Origin: Cyprinodon diabolis
Lineage: Eukaryota > Chordata > Actinopteri > Cyprinodontiformes > Cyprinodontidae
Reading direction: 5' to 3'
DNA length: 64,000 nt
NCBI GenBank assembly: GCA_030533445.1
Contig: CM060080.1
Coordinates: forward strand, 23,079,377 to 23,143,376
The stretch's first letter is position 1; the number at the start of each line of letters is the position of its first letter. The notes below the pieces were generated by a model. The model was given only the letters and a program-made list of their open reading frames with translations, was not told the DNA's origin and searched no databases. Below, in pieces: positions 1 to 14,200 of the stretch. Position numbers and translations under genes: made by a program.

Positions 1-500
1 GTACCCTTCACTGTTCATTTTTGACTTTTTTTCCCTTTTTTTTTTATTAAAAGCTGATTGGTTACAGGAATCTGCAGGGAACTGTAGATTCCTGCCCGGA
101 ACCGGGTCAGGTTCTGGCGCTCCGTTCCCCGTTGGCTCCCTGCCCCCACCCGCCGGGGTTCCCGGAGCGGCCCCGGATCTGACGGTTCGGCTCGAATGCC
201 CGATGTGTACGTGGTGTACTGTAGTCGACCAAAATCCCGGACGATTTTGAAATAAAAATATAACAAACTAAATGTCTGCAGCTGGTGGTATCACACGGTG
301 AGCTAGCTTATCATTTAGGTGTACACATCGAAGAAAAAAAAGCGATGAACAATGGAATCCCGCAGAGTTGATTGGTGGGAAAGACAACAAAAATGAAAAT
401 CAAGATTTTCTGAAAGATGTAATCTTCCTGAACGAAAACTCAACTAACTGATAAACCAATCAGAAGCCCCGTCCTGATAAGAAGGTAAATGTTTACTGAC
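1..500. other. larp1b intron with a GC-rich block, likely a repeat
   Basis: Bases 60-240 are unusually rich in G+C and CpG ('gccggggttcccggagcggcccc') inside AT-rich DNA. No larp1b exon is recognisable here and the block has no convincing coding sense. A transposon fragment is the likeliest explanation. Confidence 0.4.
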
Positions 501-920
501 CAGCAGTGGGTGCATTGAGGTTCTGTCGAGGAACAAATTCAGGGCAGTTGATGAGCTGGGAGAAGTCTGTGCGAGGGGAACCCACGACGGAAGGGCCGGG
601 GATGGGCCAGCGGTCTGGCTCTACTTTACAGCGGATCTTGTCGTCCACCAGCTCCACTTCTGTGCTGCTTTTTAAAGCCTGGAAAGATAATTTCATGAGT
701 AGGTTTCAAATCAGGAAAAGATCCAGATAATTTGTAATCATGTCTGACCGATTCATTTCAGGGCTGGGTATTTACCTCCATAATGAGATTGACATCAGTG
801 GTAAGAGCCTGAACTCTGTGGAAGCCAGCAATGAGAGAAATGGGAAGGAAGCCCTGTGCATCCATTTTCCTCCTGAGAAAGAAATCCCGCTCCAGGTTGT
901 GGATGCTGAAGTAGTATTCA
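501..920 (-). CDS. larp1b: larp1b exons 8 and 9: La motif and following conserved block
   Basis: Exon 8 (920-776) completes the split Ile codon and reads [20 protein letters not shown], then the '[18 protein letters not shown]' block, a textbook winged-helix La motif with the aromatic and basic residues kept. Exon 9 (678-501) reads '[30 protein letters not shown]' in two conserved halves and then '[16 protein letters not shown]'. It ends GCTG|GTCAGT in phase 1. No following exon is visible in bases 1-500, so the next one lies outside. The plus strand here has a 107-codon open frame that is only an antisense shadow. Confidence 0.92.
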
Positions 921-3900
921 CTGGAAGAAGAGGTAATATAGATACAACCAGTTTAGATATAAATGATGTCAGTCTATTCAGATCAAACTCGCTGTTGCAA
1001 ATAGTGGGATGGGTGGCGTCATCCTCCGACAGAAACCAGTTTGCTCTAGAATTTGGTCCATAAAACCCAAAACTTTGCATTTCTGGGTTTTTTTCTCTCA
1101 AAGTGATTTCTAATGATAACTTTAAGTTCAGGGGTGATGTTTCTATGCAAATCATAATGTAAAAATATGGTGTTTCAGCAGTTTGTAAAAGTATTCATAC
1201 TATTTAAACATGCCCCCTGTTTTTTACAATATACCCACAACCTTCAGTTAATTGTATTGCTATTTTTTTGTGACAAAAGGAAATTTGAAGCTGGTTTTAA
1301 AAATTCTTTACAAATTATATCTTGTTCTTCTGAGCCTGGCCAATGGTTCAGTATGAATTTATTTGTAGACTCATCCACTCAGACAAACATCAGTTTTGTT
1401 ATTTGCAGGATTTAAACAGAGTTAAATTCAAACACAGGTTGACCTGAAAGTTTATTAGGAAAGTTGATTTAATGGAGATTTTTTTTCCTTTACAAAACTT
1501 GAACCAGTTGAAGCTTCGTCCCCCCTCCATCGAATAATGTTAAGTTAGCCCCGTTGGATTCATTTCAGTTCTGAGTTGGTTGTTCTCCAAGCAAACTGTA
1601 GTTTTTAGGTCTTTAAACTGCTGTTCACTTGGTTGATTTGGAGTTTATCAGGGTAAAGCGAACAAAAAAATACACACACACAAAAAAAATTTCTATAAAA
1701 AAAATTAATTATTTACCTTTCAGTACAATACATTAAATATGTTAAATATTTTAGACTGATATCAGTATTTCAGAAGAATAAAATAGTTTCCATTTATAGG
1801 TTATTTTAATAAATGTAGCTTAATTTAAGGGTTTTATTTTTAGAACAGGAGGGTTAAAATGATGCTGGTTGAGGTGTATCAAAAAATATGCAATTAGAAA
1901 TATTCTATGATCCTGGACTATTAAATTTTTTTCTTCTTATTCACCTGATATTCTGACTACAGCTCCAAATGGAGAGAGCTTTCTGTGTCTCTCGCTGCTC
2001 CCAGTCTACTCCTTGTCGCATCACTTCATGTCACACCCTGACACACAAATATTTGTGCCAGCTCAGCCTCAGGCAGAACCACGTTTCATGAAGAAAACCG
2101 GTGATATAGTGAGCGTCCTGAATAGTGCAGAGATGAGGAAAAGCAGTGGACAGGAATGTCCCCTCTCACCATTGTCACTCACCCCCCCTCTCGGTCTCTT
2201 CCCCCCATTACTCTCTCCATTCCCTACCATCACTCATTCAGGCCTGCATTTAATTCCTCGCCTGTGCCTTTAGAAGCACTCAATCTATTTTTAGGAGCAC
2301 ACCTCACACTGGCCTGAGTCACATCTTCAATGAGGCCAAAGCTGTCAACTAGACACCAGCAGCACACTGCCCCCTGCAGGCCAAACTAATTTACTAATAA
2401 TTCTGTTTCATCTGCATATAGTTTTTACATAAAAAATGTCTTAGGACCTGGATAAGAACTGGGTTTAAGTTTGGGAAACTAACTCATTATTCATGGTTCT
2501 AACTCAGTGGCTCTCAGTCCTCATCTTGAGGAACCTCTATCCTGCAGGTTTTAGGTGTTTTCCATACTGCCTTGATTGCATCGTAAGGGGTGATGTAATC
2601 TTTTTAATCAGGTGTTCTGATGCAAGCATGAGGGGAGGTGGGCCCATGGTTCCAGGATTGAGAACCATTGAGGAAAATGGTTCAGCTGCAGCTCTGGCAG
2701 CAGCTTTAGAGTTGATGTCCTAGTCAAAGGGGAACATCCTTCACTCCAGTAACATGTTTGGTCTTCCTTCAGGGATTCCCTGTACTGTGCTTCATCCCTC
2801 CAATCTATTCACCAGTTTCCCAGTGGCTGCAGTGAATTAGTATCTCCATACCATCATGCTTCCTCTGCCATGCATCACAGCAGGAATTTACGGTACAAGT
2901 TTTCTTCCCTAATAGTGTTAAATAATAGGTCCCATTAGGCCTGACAATAAATCCATCAATCAGGCATTTTAAAACATCGAAAACATTTCCAACCCAGAAC
3001 AAATTGCCCTGAAAAACATACCTCATGTAAGTGATTTAGTGATTTGAGTGCTTTAGCAGATATGTTTCACAACGATTATTATGATTAAAATGTTTACATG
3101 CAACATTTTATCAACTTTCTTCAGTTGTGTGTTTTTATTTCTGTTCTATTGTTTATGGTCGTTTTGTTGATCAATTTTGAATATTCAAAATATTCCAGTT
3201 CCAGGTTGTTGTGGTCTTTAAAAGTAAAAGTTCATTCATCTTTAAAAGGGTGTAATGTATTATTATGCTTTTAAAAACATAGTTTAAAAATTTACCATTC
3301 ATCTCAATAGGGACAATTTTTTTACCCAAAAATGTCCCTAAAATAGGTCAGTGTATCTTTTGACACTGACCTGAGGGACATCCCACATCCATGTTTGCAG
3401 CTTGCCATACATGACTTAGGGCCTTCTGTTAACAATGGCTGTCTTTCTGCCCCTCCTTCAGGGTCAGCCCTGTCCAGCTCATTACCAAATCTGGTCCTCG
3501 AAAGTGTTTCTCCAACCTCTGCAACTTTTCCAAAAACCACCATGTGTGCCTCTTTCCTCCTACTTGTTTATCCCATGAAATCCCATTAATGTTTGCGGCT
3601 GTAATGGGATGTTTAAATCTGACTTTTAAATGTTGGTTTTGAACTTCAGTTACAACATGGAGGCTGAAAGTGTTTTTTTTTTTTTTGTATCGGCTCTTTG
3701 GTCAAACCAGAAAGTCCCACCAGAGATTTTTCTCCTCCTGTGTTTTAGGTCATTCATGAAGGATGCTAGCATTAGCCCGCCATGATATCACCGCTCCTGT
3801 CTCTAATCCACCAATCAGGGACTCACCTTGGGTCCGAAAACGGGTCTGAATGGGCTCTATATAAACTTTTTTCCACAAAAAAAATAATTGAACACAAATG

Positions 3901-6900
3901 TAAATACAATTTTAGAAGGATTATATTCATAAATACCAGGTAATGACTCATTTAAGACACATTTTACAGGCTTCATAAATGTGTTTGTAGTTGGCTACTT
4001 TCAGATATTCCTATCTGGTTATTTCATAGATAAACTCACACAGATAAGTTAGAAATTTGAACATCTCAGCTACAAAGGAAGAATATTTGTCTTCTATTAA
4101 AATGTGTTCGTCCTTCATTTTAATTCCATAGTAAGTAAAGAAGAACTACCTTCAGTCAAAATACTTTGGCCTAATTTGTAAAAAGTTTGGCCCCACAGTC
4201 ACAAAGAATGAAACACAACAAATCAAAGGCATGTATAAATTTAAATGTTATAAGATTAGAGCATTTTCGAGGGCCAAGTTTTATTAAGCTATTAGTAATT
4301 ATCTCCATAAGATGGTATTAAGTGCCATAGAGCTCCAGGTGGATTGTATTTTAAAGCTTCTTAAATGTTCATGTCTATAAAACGTGTTGGTTAAAACTTA
4401 CATTTGCCTCTTGATGTATTCCTTAAGAAGCTTTTCATCCACTGTATACATCTGGACCTTGTTGCCATCATCGTAGTAGTAAACTATGCTGCTACTGAAG
4501 TCTGCAGGGACCTGAACTGAGCCGTCAGATGAGTGAGAGTCTCTGTAACTCAGAGAGTATTCGTACCGACCTGAGTAAACAGGAAGAAGGCAAATGCACT
4601 GATCAGAACTAAACACGAAAGGAAGAGGCGATACAAATCTGATTTCCTACATCTTGAACTTAAAATGATGTCAATATTAATGCAGAAATGTCCACCTCGT
4701 CCACGACCTCTCCCACGTCCACGTCCTTTCCCCCTGCCTCGGAGTCCACCACGGCCAGCGCCGCCATCGCTCCGAATGCTGCCGCCATCATCTCCGTGGT
4801 CCCGTGGCTCGGCTCTCCAACCTGTAGAAGATGATTCATGTTATTCCTTTCATTGAGCTTCTTTGGTTTCCTGAATAATCAAACATTTATTAAAGTGAGG
4901 ATAAGAAGTAGAGCAGCACAATATTAGGACCTACTGAATTATCATTTTTAATTAGGATGGTGAAATCAGTTAACATAAATCCACATTTTCCTCACTCCTT
5001 TATCATCTGTTGCTTTAAATGCTTTCTGAGACTTCAGCATCTTGACACTATTATCTATATCTTGTTTTAAAGATATCAGCTGCTGAAGCTATTTTCTACA
5101 ATAATAATGAAAACATTTGAATTTTGTTTTGTGCTTCTCCTATGAAACGTTTTTGAATACTTGATACTCCTTGAGTTTTGATATATATTTTTACGCTACA
5201 ACCAGATACAATTTGTATTTGTATAGTTTTATTGATACTAAAGGCAGAACGATGCACAGTTTTTAAAATTGTTTCCAAATAAAAAACAGACAAGCTCTGT
5301 GTTCATTTATAGTCAGATGTACAGCAGCTGTATGTTCTCAACAGACTGAGATCTCTGCAGTAAAACTTTTCTCATTCTTTTTTGCAAAAATACTTCAAGC
5401 TCAGTCAGATTAAAGAATGTATTAACAAATGTTTGAAATTCTGCCAAGATTTAGGACTAGACTATAACTGGCCACTTTGAAGACTTTTTTTTTTTTTTGG
5501 TTTATAATGGAGGATTATTTTCCAAAACACAGAATATTGTCCAATATAAGATTCCGATAAAATCCAAGAAGTTCTCTTATAATCATTCTGTAAAACCCAG
5601 ATTTGATGAGAGACTGATGCTCCAATAACTGGGGATGATTTAGAACTGTTGGTCTTCCCTATTAAAGCCTCAATAAATATGACAAACTATGAAAACTGGG
5701 TGTGAATACTTTCAGAAGGCCCTATTAAACACATGAGGTTGAAGTTAAAAAGTATTTTTCCAAAGTTCAAAGTCTATTTTAGTAGTAGTACTAAAATAGA
5801 GTTAATTTGAAAACTTAACATCGTACAATTTAAAAAAAAACTCCAAATACACTTTTTTAATAATCAAAAAACCAAGCGCATGCAAAGATGAAATGACACA
5901 GACTTCATGCTTTCAGTCAGCCATGCTTTTGGAAAAAGATCCGGTGTTAGAAAACAGTGGTGAGTAAACACAAAGCAATGTCAGAGGGTAAAGAGCGACA
6001 AGCTGCACAGAAAAGAAGCAAACAGAAGCACGAAAAAAAAAAAAAAAAAAGGTGAGCTCCTCGCCACTTACTCCGGCTGTCATAATGCGCTCTGTTATCA
6101 TGAACCATTTGATTGGACGCCGTGGGATCAGACGAGTCGCTGATGGGCTCGGTGTCTGACTGAGCAGCGCACCCACCAGATGTCTTGTCTGCGTCATCCC
6201 GGGAGACGTCCTCCAGCGGCAGAGAAACCCACTTACGTTTGTTACCTATCCGTGATTGCATACCGAAAACAGAGCTTAAAGGTTTTTGGTCAAATGAGCC
6301 ACATCAAAGAAAAATTACTAACCGAGTTTCAGCTCATTTTAGAGACCAATTATCCCCATCCCTTAGGTTTTTCTACACACATACAGTTATTGAATTAAGG
6401 AATTCAAGGGTACTTAACATTATATAAAGAAACAAACAAAAAGTGTCTAATAGACCTATTTAAAGTAAGATCCACAACAGTGAATTTTATCTACATTGTA
6501 GCTCAGTCCAGAGAGAAGGGTACCACTTTTGCTTTTATTTTATTTACTTACAGCAGATTTGTCTATTTTACTTGAAACTATTTATAATATTGCAGCTATG
6601 TTGTCTTTTATCTTGTTTTTTTTTTTTTAAATCAGGAAACAAGAGAAAAGTCATTGATATTGTTGGATATCCCTCATTTTGTAGCCCCTTTCAGATCAAC
6701 CTTTTGGTCTGTAATCAGCATCAGCCTAAAGTCCCTACCATGAAAGGAGGATTAGAAAACCCCCCTGAACCTGTAAGGAATCGGTAAAGGGTTGGAGTAA
6801 AAGTGGGATGTATGAAACAAAGCGAAGACAGCTGCAGGAGACAGGAGACCACCGTGTGCAGGGAGAGTAGAGACACCAGATGATCTTCCGCACAGGAAAT

Positions 6901-7662
6901 CCCCCCTACATTCCTGAGGTGAATTGCTGTTTTTTAAGCTTTAGTTCCAAAAGTGTGCTAAGAAAGCAGACAGGACTGTTCAGTTTGGAAGGACAAAGTG
7001 ATCCATAATTAGGGATTTGGTTCTGTGTTTATTGTAGGACTATGGCCTGAAAGGAGCTTTGGACAATTTCGTATTTACTCTGAGAAATTTTTTCCAAGAC
7101 ACAGAATTTAGGATACTTAAACAAGCCCAGTGCCAGGCAGCAACTGCACTGAAAACTGATAAGAGTTCCTTCATAAAGAAAGAGATGTCACCCTATTTTA
7201 TTAAGATGTATCAAGATAAAGGGAACGAAATGTAAAAGAAGAGCTAACATTTTTGATTTCAAATTTTAAAAGTGTATGTTGTAACGCACTGCAGCATCTG
7301 CACAAAAACCCAAACTCTATAGAAGAAGGAACCACCATCTCAGAGTGAAGGTAAATGCAGGAAAATACTGCAGCGTCACATCTTCCCAAGACAGAAAACA
7401 TTTTTTAAATAAATCCAGAAGCTGGTCTGCTTTATCCTGCAGCATCAATTGTTTGGTAACTGATCTAAGGTCAAATAGTTACTTTGGAATGAGATAGCTG
7501 GAAAAACACTGGAAAAGTGTAAAGTTTTATATTACACCTCATGTCATAGTTAACTTATGCAATCAGTGTGTGTACAGTATAAGCAAAAGCAGCATTTTGT
7601 TGTTTTGGTTTGTTGCTACACAAACAAGGCACGGTCTCAATGCATCGCTCCATGGCGTTGGC

Positions 7663-7693
<31 letters not shown>

Positions 7694-10600
7694 CTACAGG
7701 CTTTACATGAGATCATGAATGCTTTGCTGCGAACAAAATGCACCATCATATATGCTGCCTATTCCAAAAGCCTATACCTGAAGTTTCTGATAATCCTTTC
7801 TCATGGGGTGTACTGCTGCAGCTTAGCCAGATCCAAGAAGCATGTTTTTAAAATCATCAATCAATTAGTGTGTCTTTTTTTTCTTCTCTAAGCTGTTACT
7901 TTATAAACACAAGGAATAAATACCATTGTGTCACCAAGTCTGTTCTCTGTTTCACACAAACTTAAATATTAAAACATTGCACAATTGAATAAAACAAAAT
8001 CCGATAAATTAGAAGAATTATTTGTCCAGTTTTTCCCTCGGCTGCTATATAATGTTTTTGCCTTTGTACCAAAAGCACAGGCACAATGCGGACGCAGCTC
8101 CTACTATAGTAGTGCACGATCTGTTACTCTGTTAGATCTCATTTATGGAATACAAACACAGCTTAAAAGAAGTTCTGGCACAAATTAAATGCTGGAGTGA
8201 AGGGTCTGAGATTTTAGATACAAGTCGATATATTTCTATACTTTTTTTTTTTTTGCCTGCTATCGGACAGATTTCCTCCATCAATATCAGATTTAAACAT
8301 CCCTATCAAAAAGGTTTAAATTAAAAGTATGACTTGCCAAATGGTTAAAATTAAAAACGAAAACATATTTACATATTCGGACAAACTTTTGTCATAGCAG
8401 CATATAGGGCGGATCCCTGTTCCTGCAGATGGGTGCTTTATTTAGAGATGGAAGTGTTACTCTGCTCAAAAGTTAAGCATAAAATCTCAGACTGACTAAA
8501 AAGTACAAATGTTATTTCAAAGTAAATATTCTGATTTAAACAATTAGTATTAACTGAATTTAAAAAAATCATATTGTGGTAGCTTCCCTACTATTTGGGC
8601 ACTAGAAACAGTTCTTTAGCTTTTATTAAACTGTAATAAAAAGCCTGTGTACAGTGACTGCTAAACAGATCAATAAATTTCCTTGTCTTTCAAAACAAAA
8701 AAGGGAGTTCTTAGATGTGACTTTTAACTGTGCTCAAATTAATGATAATAAATTCTCCATTAAATTTAATACAATCCCATTCAAACTGGAACACTGTCAT
8801 TTTAGGCTCTAAAGCTGATGAAGTGACCCGTTTTTCCCTTAAGGGTTTAGTTGTGGTAACTTACTCTGCTATGACATTTTTACATGATGGCAAATCAAAA
8901 GAAGTCCAAAAGATTTGATTATTAAAGCAGAACATGCACCAATCCACATTAATCAGACTTTACAAACAGATCATTACAGTTATCAACATGCCGTAAAAAA
9001 AGACCCCAAAAAACAGGAAAGACCCCCATTGTCAGAAATATAAAGACGTGCATCTTTGATTTAGAACTTATGAATGCACCTACAATACTACCCATTAAAT
9101 ACCTAAATTTGAATAAATTCAAACATTTTTTATAGAACTTGTACACAGTGCAGCAACTAACAGACTTATTTAGCACAATATCTTCCCAGGGTGCACATGC
9201 ATCTCAACGACAAAGGGGAAAAAAACAAAAACAACTCACCCTCACCTCCTCTCTTCTTCAGGCCGGTGCTCTTTGAATCCAGCCCTGGTTTCGTTTCTCC
9301 TTCTTTAGAGGGTTCCTCCATTGGGTCTAGATGAGCCTCCTTGTTCTCCTTGCTCTCACCTCCATCATGACTGCTCTCTGATTTTCTGTCTGGTCGCTCT
9401 CTCCTCTTGTCCCTTTCTCTGCGGGAAGACGTTTTCTTTCCATCGTTGCTGGGGACATTTTGCTATTGGCGAAATGGAAACATAAGCCTTTATTTAAACT
9501 TCTGAACCTCATCTTTAATCATTTCATTTTGCAGCACTAGTTACGTTTTAATCCCAATAACCATTCAAAAAAATGCAAGCAAGGAGAAAGAAGGTTGCAG
9601 TAAAGTTTGTAAAGTTAGAAATCTGCTCTTTTCATCCAATAATTATGAAATGCAACATAAAATTGACCAAAAAAAAACAATTATTTTGTAATTACTGCAG
9701 CCTGAACACATACCAATTGTGCGTATGACACAAATCGAAAATTATTACTGTGAGGTTAGCCATTTTCTGAGGTGTTTTAGGACATAAAAACATGTAAGAA
9801 GCTATTCAAGCTATAGAAAAAAATGCACTCAACACAGCAAGAGATGGCTAGACTTTCAGCAGATACAAGGGAGATTGTGCTCAGGTTAATCTAAGCTGCA
9901 TCATCATGAAGCCCCCCCACACAAACACACAACATATCGTAGGGCTGTTGAATGAGAGGAGCAGCCCAGATGGAGTGTTTTGACCCATCTGCTTTTACAG
10001 CTGCATGATTGGCTCCATCATCCTGACAAAGTCCATCCAAATTAAGAGTGACGTGGATTTAAGAAACTGATCAGAGCACGGGGCAGGACCTCATTTATCT
10101 GCACATTAGGTGTTCTGCTCGGGTATATTTACATCCTGCCTCTGACTTTCAATGTTTTACAAAAGAGTAAACAACTACTGAAGAACTTGTCATTTTTTTC
10201 TGAGTTTTTGCAGCACTAGTGGCTCGTTTTTCAACAGTAGTCTGACAGGAAAGTGGGTATGAGAGAGGGGGAGGGACATGTGGCAAAGGTCGAATTCGAA
10301 ACCCGGGTCGGCTGCTTCAAGGACTAAGGCCTCCGTACATGGGTCGTGTGTGCTAACCGCTGCGCCACCTGCATGCCTTCCACCCTTATTCTTAATAGGT
10401 AAAACTATGTTCAGCATCCACTACAACTAAATGAACTTAGCTGATATCATATGAGAGAAAAAAAAATAGTTTTTAAAGCCTGACTCCACCTGATCTGAAG
10501 ACCATGTATGATATCAAAGCCTGACTTGAGTCAATCTACAGTCTAGTCAAGGGTTTAGAAAATGGAAACAGGTGATTAATAAGCAAAACTTTTTAATGAG

Positions 10601-11164
10601 ACTTGGAAAAAACAACTGAACTTTTTATAAATTTGATATTTAAAAAAAGAACCCTGATACACACTTTAACGCACAAACACACTGAGTCACATACCTCTTT
10701 TGCGAGTTCTCCAGGAGTGGGCCAGTTTGTTATATCGCTGAAGTCACTAGACTGTAAAAAACATCAAAATAATAATAATTTAGTACTCACAGGTTGAACC
10801 AAAAATCGTTTCAACACGTAACACGGTGCATCAGGACAGGTTGAGTCCAGTCTCCAGGAAAGGAGGTCAGTGCTCTTTTTGCAGAGGAAATGCAAACAGC
10901 AACAATAAACAGTCCAGGGCCCAACAACCACTTGGATCTTGACAATTTCGGAAAACCGATATGTGATCAAGGTTAAATGAGCAGAGTAGCACTTCACTGC
11001 TAAGCTACATAGAACAGAACAGAACCAGTAAGTTCCAATCCTCCAATCCTTTAGTCTGAAAGCTTCACAAATAACTGACTCTGTTGGGCCTAAATAACAA
11101 GCCCAAAAAATAAATCTTTATGGCAGAGTGACTTTATAAAGATGAATTAACAAGTTTTGAGGGG

Positions 11165-11244
<80 letters not shown>

Positions 11245-14200
11245 TTGAAACAATTACAACATAGCTAAGAAGATGTTTCTTTTCAGCCCAATCGAGTTTT
11301 CTGCATAAAAACAACACATTTACCTTCCAAAGAAACCATGTATGTAGCGCCATCACCTTGTTGAGAACTAGGGGTGAGGGAAATAATCGTTTTGGCGATA
11401 TATCGTGATATTCAGCTGCCCATTATAATATCGATCTTTCACTTCTTAGTATCGATTTTCAAAAAAAAAAATGGTTACATAAAACATTGATGGGAAAATG
11501 GGCTACCTCTGCACCACCACTCTGGCAGAAAGCGCTGTGGAGCCCTTTAACTGTGCGTGCAGCACCAAATCTGTATTTGAGGCAGTCACAGTGGAAGAAA
11601 ACCCCAAACAACATGGATATTAATACCTAATCAAAATTTTCTGATGAAAATATACAGCACTTGCTGTTTTATCTCATCATTTGATTTTGATAGCTGGGGA
11701 AAATGTGGTAATATATAGTGATACTGCAATATCGTGATAATATCGTATCGTGACCCAAGTATCGCGACATGTATCGAATCGCAACACTCATGCCAATACT
11801 CACCTCTATTGAGAACCATCTTTTACCTCAGATGTTTAAGAAGTCAATTTTTTCAGTGCGTTTATAACTTCAAGATATTCTGGAGGACTTGCAAATTTTT
11901 TCAAGACCCGCCCTCTTCACTTTAAAGAAAAATGCACATGCACAACCCTGTACCCTCTGAACGCATATTGAACGCGTGTGAGAGCATATACAATCCCATT
12001 TCTCCTCGTTCACACTGTTTAAAAGTTGCTGTTCGCATAGCTTATACAAGCTTACTGTGTCTGAACGTCCGCCCTAACCCCCAAATCCCTCAATCACTAT
12101 ATAGAGCTGGGACTATATAGCAGATTTTAGAGCGACCCTTTATTTTACCCTTTCAGACAGATGATCACTGCTTTTCGCTCCCTGTTGGTCACCTAAATCT
12201 GGCTCCAATGTGTGGTGCCTGCACCGTCTATGTTATTAGCTGCCACTGTCGGGTAGCTTCTCATACACTTCGTAGAGACTTTTTCTCTTACGAGCCTCGG
12301 CCATTTTCAAAGAACCGCAGTGAGAAAGGTGAGCTTCAATGACTGAAACCACAGCTCAGCACAGATGCACAGAAAAAGATAGCTATTGGGGCGAATTGCA
12401 TCAGAATGATTGACAATTAGAAGGACCACTTATTGAGATGATAAACCTCGAAATAAAAGATTGATGTTTTCAGTGCTTTTATAACTTAAAAGCTTCTAAA
12501 AAAATAAATATTTATTTAAACTAGAAAAAAAATGTAAAAATTATCTGCTGACTAGAATCCTGTAATCGAATAACGAAGGCGAATAACACTAAAGGACTGC
12601 AGTGAAAAAAAAAAAACAAGAAGGAAAAACAAACAAGTCCAGAGGATAGCAGTTTAAACCAGCTAACATTTAGAAGCAGATGGAAACTTCCCACTCTGTG
12701 TGTCAAAACCTCAAGTCAATATTTAAGAAAATGAAGATGTGAAAACTCTGAAGAACCAAAAAAAGTTTGAGAGTTAAAATAGTATATCATCAAATTCTTC
12801 TAGTTATCACCATGACTACTGACATATTCTGACGGATGTTGATTAAGTACTTAGTTCTTTACAAAGAAAAGACATTTAAAAGCAGAATGGGGACAAAAGG
12901 AAACGCTGGTTGTTCATTATCTAAAGAAGACTGTAGCGTCAAAGCTGTGATAGTTCAGAAAGAGTGGAAGCTTTACGAAAAGGGGGTAAAAGACTGAAAC
13001 ATAACATTACCTTGCTGGGTTTTCTCGGTCTGGGTTTACTTGCTCGGACAACTTTCAAGGCATTTTGCTGATCTGCAGACAGACGAGTGATAATAGAAAT
13101 AGACATCATCAAATGTGGCAGACAGGAGAAGTCCAAAATCTAACAAAGTCAAGTGTTTAAAAAAAAAAAAAAGGTGCGAGTAGACAACTGTTGCTTAACA
13201 CTGCAGTTAACAAGTCGAGTCATCTACTCTTGCACCGTCTGATGTGCTGTTTGGTGAGCATAAGACAGTATCAGTCAGAACAGAAGGAATATAGAATAAA
13301 ACCCCTAAAGGGACTGAGAGACTGAACTTGTTGAGGGTGTTTTGAGTACACACAGCAGCGGTATGCAGCTGCATCTCTGCAGGCTGGGAGTGGCCCGCTG
13401 CTGCCTGACGGCTCCTATCACTCAGTAGAGGATGGTTGGATTGATAAGACACACCGGGCACAGGCTTCAATGTGAATGGGTGTACGCCTGAGCGAGCCGT
13501 CGGTGTCCACCCATAGAGCTGGCTGTACAGTAACCCTGTAAAGTGATGCCTGTGCCAGAGATCGGGGGGTTCAAATTTAGACCGTTTGCTCTCTGCTCTG
13601 ACACACATTCATAACTCACGTTTGGCTGAGGGGTTTCAAATCCACAGCAGACTGAAGCTTTCCCTCCTGAGCCTCCCGTTGCATAAACAACACGCAAAAA
13701 TCTCACCTATGCTGGTGGAAAGTCTTTTGGAGATCACTAACAAAACAAACAGGAGAAAGTAATTGATTGAAATTTTAAAACAGATATTTAGCTCCTGCAT
13801 CCAAAGCTCTGCAAATTAAAGCTGCTAGACTTTCTCTGACCCATATGCTAAAAAGTTTATTCAGCTGGGTTAGTAAAAGTGTTAATTACATCTTGAACCA
13901 TATTACTAGAACCTCTCTTGAAGCCACAGTGTCAAATGTGAGAAGGTTTGCTTTATTTAGTGCTTGGAGCTTTCTGAAGTTTCCTTTTGGCCTTATTTCT
14001 TATTACCTAGTGAAGTCTGAAGCAGCACTGTTGTTAAAACCCAATGCAGAAAATTTATTCTAAAATTACTTTAGATTCAAAAAGATTTATCAAATCTAAG
14101 TTTTTAGTGTTTTCTTCCCACAATTCCTGAACCTACTCTAAAGAAGAGAGTGGTTATAAGAGCTATTTCAGTTTTCAGCATAAATTACCAAAGTATAGTA

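Noticed and set aside
740..1063. 107-codon open frame on the plus strand
   Set aside because: It is the antisense of the larp1b La-motif exon, whose minus-strand reading has strong family matches and splice sites.
4665..4856. Pro/Arg-rich plus-strand frame
   Set aside because: Antisense of the larp1b Arg-Gly exon.
10355..10367. A functional tRNA gene
   Set aside because: Only the promoter boxes are tRNA-like. The sequence lacks a cloverleaf and continues into a SINE body.
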